A stretch of 64,000 nucleotides of DNA. Origin: JAUVXJ01 sp034411995 (GTDB taxonomy: Bacteria; Chloroflexota; Anaerolineae; UBA7937; B3-Chlor). Of the stretch, positions 1 to 6,601 are shown piece by piece (positions within the stretch are counted from its first letter, which is position 1; each line of letters starts with the position of its first letter). The stretch covers positions 177,897 through 241,896 of the forward strand of contig DAOUME010000009.1 in assembly GCA_034411995.1 (NCBI GenBank), given 5' to 3'. A model generated the notes under the pieces. It had not been told where the DNA came from. It saw only the letters and a program-made list of their open reading frames with translations, and did no database searches. The position numbers and the translations under genes were made by a program.

Positions 1-734
1 AGCACCAGCACCTGGACCCGGTACTTGTCGGTATCTACCCCCATGGTGTTGGCCGCCAACTCGCTGGTGTGGATGGCGCGCAGACCTCGCCCCACTCGCG
101 AGTTGATCACATTCAGGCCGATGATGATCACCGCCAGCGCCGCAGCCCAGACCAGCCAGTAGTACCGTTCCACCGGCCAGAACGCGAAGCTCTCCCCGAT
201 GCGGAGCCGGGGGATTCCCGCCAGCCCGTCATGCCCGCCGGTAATCTCCCCTCCCTCCCGGAAGATGGTATACATCACCACACCCAACCCCAGGGTAGCC
301 ATGGCCAGGTAGTTGCCTCTCAGCCTCAGGATCGGCCTTCCTATGGCATAGGCAAACACCCCCGTCACCAGCATGGCGACCAGTATGGCCAGCCAGGGCC
401 ACCACCACGTGTCTGAAATCCCCGGTAGTACGTCATGTCGTGAGGCCAGGGTAGACATGATGGCCGACACATAGGCCCCCATGCCGTAGAAAGCCGCCTG
501 GCCCAGCGAGATCTGACCGGCATAGCCCATCAACAGATTGAGGCCGACCACCACGATGGTCAAGATGCCGATACGGATCAGCGTGTCGAAGGTCACCGTG
601 CCGCCGGTCAAATCCCTGAACCGGAAGCCGAAGGGCTGTAGCGTTTCCACCAACCCGAAGACGACGATGATAGCGGCGAAGGCTGCGATCCCGATGACGT
701 TGGCGTACCTGGCTCCAGCTCCTTTCTCAGACAC
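1..734 (-). CDS. livM: Branched-chain amino acid-type ABC transporter permease LivM (partial, 3' end outside window)
   Basis: About 244 codons are present; the C-terminus lies beyond the left edge. The GTG start at 734 follows the livH stop by 11 bases. The protein is a run of hydrophobic helices with the LivM-type signature GLNLLMGYAGQISLGQAAF and later GNYLAMATLGLG and ITGGHDGL, which are typical of inner-membrane permeases of the LivFGHMK class. It pairs with LivH to form the translocation channel. With the lipoprotein receptor livK two genes upstream it makes a high-affinity importer; the ATPases livG/livF would be expected just outside the window. Next to an aromatic-degradation cluster the substrate may be an aromatic or other organic acid rather than an amino acid; that is inference. 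Confidence 0.93.
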   Translation of the reverse strand, partial: MSEKGAGARYANVIGIAAFAAIIVVFGLVETLQPFGFRFRDLTGGTVTFDTLIRIGILTIVVVGLNLLMGYAGQISLGQAAFYGMGAYVSAIMSTLASRHDVLPGISDTWWWPWLAILVAMLVTGVFAYAIGRPILRLRGNYLAMATLGLGVVMYTIFREGGEITGGHDGLAGIPRLRIGESFAFWPVERYYWLVWAAALAVIIIGLNVINSRVGRGLRAIHTSELAANTMGVDTDKYRVQVLV

Positions 735-745
735 GCGCGCACCCC

Positions 746-1765
746 CTAGGACTGCTCAACGCCTCGTTCCCCGCCACCGATAAGACCTTGAGGTCTGAAG
801 AGCAGGATCAAGATCAGGATGATGAAAGCGATTCCGTCCTTGTACCCGTATAGCTGCGTGACGCCCGCCCCGATGTTCTCTGCCACACCCGTGATCAGCC
901 CCCCCAGAACGGCGCCCAGAGGGCTGATCATGCCGGCCATGATGGCGGCCACGAACCCCTTGAGACCAAACACCAGCCCCATGTCGTACTGCGGCCTGAT
1001 CACCGGTCCAAACACGACCCCACCGATCGCCCCCAGCGCAGCCGCCATCCCGAAGGCCAGCAAAGACATTCGACTGGGGTTGATGCCCATCAACTCCGCG
1101 GCACGCCTGTTGACCGCACAAGCTCGCAGCGCTTTTCCCATGATGGTTCTCTCGAAGAAGAACAGCAGTGCGCAGAGCACCAGCGCCACAGTTCCCCAAA
1201 TCCACAGACTCTGCACCCCCAGTGTGAGCCCGAAGGGGCGGAGTATGACGTCAAGCTGCTCTTGGTTCGTGAAGAAGGGCACGATCCTCGCTCGCGTCCC
1301 CCAGATGATCAGCGCCGCCGCTCTGATGGCGATGGTGGCCCCGATGGTAATGATGATCAGGGTCACTACGTTGGCCCCGCGAGCCGGGTAGATCGCTCCC
1401 CTCTCCAACAAAATCCCCACGATGGTGACGATCAACACCGAGCAAACGATGGCCACCACCAGCTTGAGAGCTGGAGGAAGTGGAAGATCCAGCTCGTAGA
1501 TGCTGGCCGAGAGCATGGCCCCCAGCATGACGAACTCTCCTTGCGCGAAATTGATGATGCCGGTCACGCTGTGGATGACTACGAACCCCAAGCCAACGAG
1601 TGCGTAGATGCTTCCCCCTCGAATGCCATCTATCGTCCACTGGGCAAAGGCCTTGAGTCCATACCCGTTCTGACGGGCGAGGATTAGAACAAAGGCTACC
1701 AGCAATACCATGGCAGCCACACTCGCACCTCGCCTTGCAGACTTGGTGCCCAGGTACTTGTGCAT
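746..1765 (-). CDS. livH: Branched-chain amino acid-type ABC transporter permease LivH
   Basis: 339-residue integral membrane permease. I start at the ATG at 1765 (MHKYLG...), which has a GGAGGGGGC ribosome-binding site; a longer in-frame GTG at 1843 would overlap livK and place an 11-bp hairpin inside the coding region. Signature segments include GSIYALVGLGFVVIHSVTGI and NFAQGEFVMLGA near the N-terminus and the conserved cytoplasmic loop with GKALRACAVNRRAAELMGIN, as in LivH. It partners with LivM (11 bases downstream) and the livK receptor upstream. The last third contains the usual GxIGGVVFGP and PLGAVLGGLITG helices. Substrate unknown. Confidence 0.93.
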   Translation of the reverse strand: MHKYLGTKSARRGASVAAMVLLVAFVLILARQNGYGLKAFAQWTIDGIRGGSIYALVGLGFVVIHSVTGIINFAQGEFVMLGAMLSASIYELDLPLPPALKLVVAIVCSVLIVTIVGILLERGAIYPARGANVVTLIIITIGATIAIRAAALIIWGTRARIVPFFTNQEQLDVILRPFGLTLGVQSLWIWGTVALVLCALLFFFERTIMGKALRACAVNRRAAELMGINPSRMSLLAFGMAAALGAIGGVVFGPVIRPQYDMGLVFGLKGFVAAIMAGMISPLGAVLGGLITGVAENIGAGVTQLYGYKDGIAFIILILILLFRPQGLIGGGERGVEQS

Positions 1766-1792
1766 GCTCGCCCCCTCCGCCATGGCAAAGGG

Positions 1793-1820
1793 GGGGACTG
1801 AGGCCGTAACCTCAGTCCCC
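1793..1820 (-). terminator. Intercistronic hairpin between livK and livH
   Basis: Perfect 11-bp stem (ggggactgagg / cctcagtcccc) with a 6-base loop, just after the livK stop and before the livH ribosome-binding site. On the minus strand it is followed by CCCTTT rather than a long T tract. Such hairpins between a receptor gene and its permeases usually stabilise the receptor mRNA or attenuate the downstream part. Confidence 0.7.
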
Positions 1821-1836
1821 GACCTTGACCGTCTGT

Positions 1837-3126
1837 CTACCACTCCTCTTGCGGGAAGGGGACAAACATCTGGCCGTCTACCTTGAACCAGGTAAAAGAC
1901 GTATAGTCCAACCCGTAGTGGTCGTCAGGCGCGAGGTTGAAGATGCCGGCGGTGCCAGGCCAGTCCTTGATGTCGTTCTCGATGTAGTCGCGAACGGCCG
2001 CCCGCTGCTCCGCCAGGCTCAAACCTTCGGGAAGAGTCTCCAACGCGTCGATGACCCAGTACAGAGCATCGTAGGCGTGACCACCGAAGGTGCTGACCGG
2101 CTGACCGGTGTACGCCTCGTAGGCATCCTTGAAGTCCATCCAGATGTCCTTCGCAGGATGGTCAGCGGCTATGTCCTCCGCGATGATCACCGCACTGCAC
2201 GGCATCTCCGCACCCTCCACGGCGTCGCCACCGGCAGTGATGAAATCCGTCGTGCACACGCCATGCCCGTGGATGATCGGGATGTCCGGCAGCGCCGTCC
2301 GGATCGCTACGTGAGCGTTGGCCGCGCCAGGCGGGATGGCACCGATGATCACCACGTCACAACCCGCGGCCTCGATCCCAGGCACCTGTGGGAACTCAGT
2401 GTCCGTGCGTTCAAAGCTGCCCTCGAACACATTCTCGAACCCGGCATCTGTGAGCATCGCTGACGAGTTGTTGTAGCAATCCTTGCCGTAGCCGGTGTTC
2501 TCGTACATGTAGCACACCGAGCTGACCCCCATCTCCTCGAGCCGCTCCACCTGCCACTCGGCCACGTCGCCATTGCTCTGTGCCACCTTGAACACCCAGG
2601 GACGCATCTCACCTGTGTCGGGGTCGGAGATGATCGCCAGCGACGAGGCCATGGAGATGTACGGCACCTCGGCCTCCGTGGCAACCTCGGCGATGGCCAG
2701 ACTGATGGGCGTGACGCTGCCCATGATCAGGGCCACCACCTCGTCCTCGTCTACATACCTCCGTGCCAGGCTAGCTGCGACATCAGGGTTGCTCTCCGTG
2801 TCACCGACGATGATCTCCACCTCGTGGACTACCCCATCCGGGCCCACGATCCCGCCGGACTCCTGCAGGCGCTCGATCATGATCTCGGCCCAGTTCCGTT
2901 GAGGCTCCCCCAGATTGGATCCTCCACCGGTGACATCGGGTCCAAAACCGATCTTGTAAGTGGTGCCGACCTGAGGCTCTGGCGGCGGCGCTTCGGTCGG
3001 TGTCGCCTCTGGAGGAGGCGGTGGCGGTGTAGTGGGCTCAGGCGCCGGCGAAGGCGCCGCACAGCCCGCCACGAGAAGCGCCATCAGCACAACCACTGTC
3101 ACTGCAGCAAAGGCTTTCCTCTTCAC
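1837..3126 (-). CDS. livK: ABC transporter substrate-binding lipoprotein (LivK type)
   Basis: 429 residues starting at a GTG with a strong AGGAGGAAAAAA Shine-Dalgarno. The N-terminus is a lipoprotein signal (KRK, hydrophobic stretch, lipobox LLVAGC at about residues 17-22), followed by a proline/threonine-rich tether and a Peripla_BP_6 fold (TYKIGFGPDVTGGGSNLGEPQ; VALIMGSVTPISLAIAEVA; SVCYMYENTGYGKDC). It would be lipid-anchored outside the membrane and deliver substrate to LivH/LivM. First gene of the importer operon; no clear promoter was seen in the 244 bases upstream. The family binds branched-chain amino acids, amides, urea and also aromatic acids, so the substrate is open. Confidence 0.92.
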   Translation of the reverse strand: MKRKAFAAVTVVVLMALLVAGCAAPSPAPEPTTPPPPPPEATPTEAPPPEPQVGTTYKIGFGPDVTGGGSNLGEPQRNWAEIMIERLQESGGIVGPDGVVHEVEIIVGDTESNPDVAASLARRYVDEDEVVALIMGSVTPISLAIAEVATEAEVPYISMASSLAIISDPDTGEMRPWVFKVAQSNGDVAEWQVERLEEMGVSSVCYMYENTGYGKDCYNNSSAMLTDAGFENVFEGSFERTDTEFPQVPGIEAAGCDVVIIGAIPPGAANAHVAIRTALPDIPIIHGHGVCTTDFITAGGDAVEGAEMPCSAVIIAEDIAADHPAKDIWMDFKDAYEAYTGQPVSTFGGHAYDALYWVIDALETLPEGLSLAEQRAAVRDYIENDIKDWPGTAGIFNLAPDDHYGLDYTSFTWFKVDGQMFVPFPQEEW

Positions 3127-3370
3127 TTTTTTCCTCCTCTATTGCGTTGAGGAACTCGACTCCTCTTGCCAGCCCGTTGCACGAAAGGCTACGCGGTCGA
3201 CCCCTACTTTCTCCATCACCTCCTTTCCACCAGCTCACGTGACCCCATCCCCAACACCACCGTTCGTCCCAGCAGCCGCCTGGCCATTCAGGCAGCCCTC
3301 CTGCAACCGCTGAGACCACCGGAACGAGGGGCTTCTCCGGTCTGTGACACGCCCTCTGTACCCGGCAGGA

Positions 3371-4480
3371 CTAGAAATCAGGCGTCAGAACGATCCTCTT
3401 CATCAGCGTCGTGCTGTGCGCTTCCTGGAACACGTCCTCGATCTGGCTCATAGGGCGCGTCTCCACGAAGGGCTCCAGCTTCACCCGACCATCCAGCACC
3501 ATCTGCAATACCGTGGGGTAGTACTCCGGCAGGCAGCCCCAGGTGCCGATGATCTCGGCATCGAACGCCATGAGCCTGGACAGCGAGTATTCGTTGACGT
3601 TGGTACCGAAACCGACCCACACCAGCTTGCCCACGAACCCCAGCAGAGCCAAGGCGATCTCCTGAGCGGGCCTGGCCCCGGTCATCTCGAAGACCTTCCA
3701 ACCCCAGTTGGAGGGCAACCCGTGCTCCTTGCACAGGTCACGGAACTCGTTGCGGATGTCCTTGACGCTCTTGTCGGTGGAGTTGATGACGTAGTCTGCC
3801 CCGTACTGCAGCGCCCGCTGGAGCTTGTCCGGGTGGCGTGCGATACCCACCACGACGTCCGCACCCATGGCGTTCAAGATCTGCGACATGAACACCCCCA
3901 GACCCCCAGTCACGCCCAGGATGATGCACCTGTCGCCTTTCTGCACCTCTGCGCGTACCGCCGCCTGGTAGGGGCTCGTCACCGCGTCGGCGACTGCCGC
4001 CAGCCACTCCAAGGGCATCCCTTTCCGATCCTCGACGGGACACAGATCCTGGGCCGGTACCGGAATGTGGCTCGAAAAGCCACCGTAGATGTCCAGGCTG
4101 TTGCCGGGCATCTTCTGCGCCAGACACCTGTTGCCACGACCCATGTCGCAGATCGGGCAGTTCCGGCAAGGCATCACCGCTGGGATGATCACTTCCTTGC
4201 CCATCCACGTCTCTTCCCCGGCCACCACCACCCCGCTGATCTCGTGGCCCAACGTCAGTGGTGGCTTGGTTACCGTCGGAACGCCGTCGTAGAAATACCC
4301 CAGGTCCGTGTGACAAACCCCGCACCCGGCGATCTCCACCAGTACCTCGCCCGACTTCAATTCCGGGACCGGAATGCTGGTCTCCTCTAGCTTGCCAGGC
4401 GTAACCTCCCCGGTCTCTCTGTCTCTCACAGTGGGTTGCACCATCTGCCAGGTCTTGATCTCTTTGGGCACAGTCGTCAT
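3371..4480 (-). CDS. had: 6-hydroxycyclohex-1-ene-1-carbonyl-CoA dehydrogenase (Zn-dependent alcohol dehydrogenase family)
   Basis: 369-residue medium-chain dehydrogenase. Catalytic zinc ligands are visible at Cys56-His57 (GCGVCHTD) and His79-Glu80; structural zinc cysteines are C105, C108, C111 and C119. The Rossmann segment GVTGGLGVFMSQI binds NAD. The stretch LGYFYDGVPTVTKPPLTLGH is, from memory, very like BamQ/Had of anaerobic aromatic degraders. Had oxidises the 6-hydroxy group to give the 6-oxo intermediate that Oah (also in this window) opens hydrolytically. Start ATG 4480 has a GAGAGG site and overlaps a TAA in another frame (TAATG). It lies downstream of the dehydratase/reductase-type genes in the same operon. 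Confidence 0.87.
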   Translation of the reverse strand: MTTVPKEIKTWQMVQPTVRDRETGEVTPGKLEETSIPVPELKSGEVLVEIAGCGVCHTDLGYFYDGVPTVTKPPLTLGHEISGVVVAGEETWMGKEVIIPAVMPCRNCPICDMGRGNRCLAQKMPGNSLDIYGGFSSHIPVPAQDLCPVEDRKGMPLEWLAAVADAVTSPYQAAVRAEVQKGDRCIILGVTGGLGVFMSQILNAMGADVVVGIARHPDKLQRALQYGADYVINSTDKSVKDIRNEFRDLCKEHGLPSNWGWKVFEMTGARPAQEIALALLGFVGKLVWVGFGTNVNEYSLSRLMAFDAEIIGTWGCLPEYYPTVLQMVLDGRVKLEPFVETRPMSQIEDVFQEAHSTTLMKRIVLTPDF

Positions 4481-4498
4481 TACCTCTCTGCCTCCCCG

Positions 4499-5330
4499 CT
4501 ACTGATTGTCGGCTTGCTTCTCCGGCTCTGGCAGCCGCTGATTCCATCGCCAAGATCGCCGCCCCGAAGGCCCCCATCTCCTGGGGGTGCGGCGCGATCT
4601 CCACCTCCACATTGGCCCGTTCGCCGACGATCTCTGCCACGATGGGGTTGTGCGCCACCACGCCGCCGCTCATCATCACGCGACCGGTCAACCTCTCCAT
4701 CTCCAAGATACGCTTGGCCACAGAATTGAACAACCCCCTGACGATGTCTTCCAGCCTCTCACCGCCGCGGATTCTATCCAGGACTTCCGTGGCCGTGAAC
4801 ACCGTACAGAAGCTGCCCAACTCCGTCCCCTGGGTCGACTTCCTCGCCAACCCCTCCAGTTCGCTCACCGGGATGTCCAGCTTGTAGGCCATTTCTTCCA
4901 GGAAAGCCCCGGTGCCGGCCGCACACTTGCGGTTCATCTTGAAGCTGGTCTTTCTGCCCGAGGCATCCAGCTTGACCACCTTGTTATCCTGACCACCGAT
5001 GTCGATCACCGTGATCGCCTCCGAGCGGTAGAAGTGACAGCCCCTGGCGTGGCAAGTGATCTCCGTCTTGGTCTCCTGGGCAAAGGAGATGCTCCGTCGT
5101 CCGAAGCCGGTAGCGACGACGAACCCCACGTCGCCTCGGTCCAACCCTGCAACCTTCAGTGCCTCCTCGAACGCCACCTCCGCGGATTCGAGAAGCCGGG
5201 CCCCAGTCCGGCACACGTGACTGCCCAGGATCGTTCTCTCTTCACCTATGATCACGGCCTTGGTGGTCGTCGTCCCGCAATCCAGGCCAGCGAAGTATCT
5301 CGCCTTCAGATTCGTCCCCTCTCTAGCCAA
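4499..5330 (-). CDS. BadF/BadG/BcrA/BcrD (HgdC)-type activator ATPase, apparently frameshifted at its 3' end
   Basis: ASKHA-fold ATPase that injects electrons, with ATP hydrolysis, into a benzoyl-CoA reductase or 2-hydroxyacyl-CoA dehydratase. Visible: phosphate loop DCGTTTTKAVI (residues 17-26), GGQDNKVVKLD, NRKCAAGTGAF with Cys136 and SFCTVF with Cys175, the pair that bridges a [4Fe-4S] cluster between two monomers, and a final MGAFGAAILA at about 252-261 where the family normally ends. The open frame does not stop there but runs on to 3738, overlapping had by over 700 bases with arginine/glycine-rich out-of-frame residues. A shift of one base near 4540 would give a short tail ending at the TAG at 4499-4501, which I take as the likely end. 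Start (TTG 5330 or a few codons later) is uncertain. Confidence 0.8.
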
Positions 5331-5332
5331 GC

Positions 5333-6580
5333 CTAGTCACTTTCCTCTAGTTGTTCGACGAAGGCCTCGATGTTGGTCCTAGTGGTCTCCTCGGAATACA
5401 TGCGCAGGTCATTCAGATCGGCGTCAATGACCAGGGTGGGAATCCCCAGCTTCTCCTCCAACCTCTGGGGCATACCATACCGGGAGTTCGAGTTGCTGGC
5501 ACAGGTCTTGGCATCGTGGAAGATGATCCCGTCGACCTGGTACTCCTCGACCATCCGCTCGATGTACGCCTGCTTTGCTGGCTCGCTACGATTGATGAAG
5601 ATCTCCGTATAGGCCTGCGCCATACTCTCGAAGGGCCGAGCCTCGTCGAAGGCACTGAAGATCCAGCTATTGCAGTAGGTGGACACCACCACGCAGGCAC
5701 CCAGCTCGGAGAACTGCTCCGATAGGGCACGCAGCTTGCCCCAGATGGGCATTCCCTCCCAGTAGATGCGGAACCGCTCGTTCTCCACAGCAGCAACGCC
5801 GTCCTCCACCCGCGCCTCCAACTCCTCTTTGAGCAGGTTGTAGTAATCGACGGGCGCCTGAGTAGCCCTCAAGCACACGGCCGGGCCCATGTGGATACAG
5901 CCGTCGAAGAAGGTCCACGGCGCCGGTACGCTCTTGGCCAGTCCCAGGACGTGACCCCACAGCTCGCTGCACTCTCGGGAGAGGCGCATCGACTCCGCGA
6001 AACGGTCGATGTCGAACCTCTGGCCGCTGACCTCTTCCAGCCTGGGTATGAGCCCTTTCATCTGCTGGACCACATCGCTGACCTGAGAGGAGTCGACTTC
6101 GTTCATACCTCGGGGGGAATTGATGCCCACGACGGGAACGTTGAACTCCCTGCCGTAGTACTCGAACCACTCTCGCACATCACGACATTGCTGAGTGTTG
6201 TAGGCCAGCACGTCCGGCCTGGGCACGCTCTCGATCCCCGGATAGACCTGCGACAGGGGAGTCTCGCCCTTCAAGTACGCTCCCACGTCGCTGGTGAGGT
6301 ATGAACAGATGTCAGGGGAGTAGCCAATGGCATTGGCCAACGGTATCAGATCCATGGCCAGCCTCTTGGTGCCTAACATGGCCCCGTGGTTCTCCGGGTA
6401 GTGAACCTCGAAGCCGAAGGCGTGCAGCAGCTCCGCCGGTCCGGTGCTCGTGCACCACGCGATCTTCCCCTCCTCGTCCCCTTTGGAGATGCGGTCCATC
6501 CTGTAGAAGTAGTCCCGCATCACTTCGCCTAGCTGTGTCGCCGCCTTGATCGGCCTACGCAGCAATTTCCTCTCAGACAT
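5333..6580 (-). CDS. 2-hydroxyacyl-CoA dehydratase/benzoyl-CoA reductase catalytic-type subunit (HgdB/BcrB family)
   Basis: 415 residues from the ATG at 6580 (AAGAGGAG site). The pattern fits the HgdB/FldC/BcrB/BcrC family: N-terminal Cys43 in IAWCTSTG, a central cysteine in YNTQQCRDV, a third in DAKTCASNSNSR near the C-terminus, and FIN..EP segments between. These cysteines normally hold a [4Fe-4S] cluster that receives electrons from the activator encoded immediately downstream. Class I benzoyl-CoA reductases have two such subunits plus two ATPases; here there is one of each, so either the partner lies elsewhere or this is a minimal or different dehydratase. Neighbouring had, oah and dch favour a role in aromatic acyl-CoA metabolism (inference). 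Confidence 0.82.
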   Translation of the reverse strand: MSERKLLRRPIKAATQLGEVMRDYFYRMDRISKGDEEGKIAWCTSTGPAELLHAFGFEVHYPENHGAMLGTKRLAMDLIPLANAIGYSPDICSYLTSDVGAYLKGETPLSQVYPGIESVPRPDVLAYNTQQCRDVREWFEYYGREFNVPVVGINSPRGMNEVDSSQVSDVVQQMKGLIPRLEEVSGQRFDIDRFAESMRLSRECSELWGHVLGLAKSVPAPWTFFDGCIHMGPAVCLRATQAPVDYYNLLKEELEARVEDGVAAVENERFRIYWEGMPIWGKLRALSEQFSELGACVVVSTYCNSWIFSAFDEARPFESMAQAYTEIFINRSEPAKQAYIERMVEEYQVDGIIFHDAKTCASNSNSRYGMPQRLEEKLGIPTLVIDADLNDLRMYSEETTRTNIEAFVEQLEESD

Positions 6581-6601
6581 TATCTCCTCTTGCCGCAACT
6601 G

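Noticed and set aside
3738..4480. C-terminal extension of the activator ATPase as a true domain
   Set aside because: Residues are arginine/glycine/aspartate-rich with no conserved pattern and lie antiphase to the well-conserved had gene.
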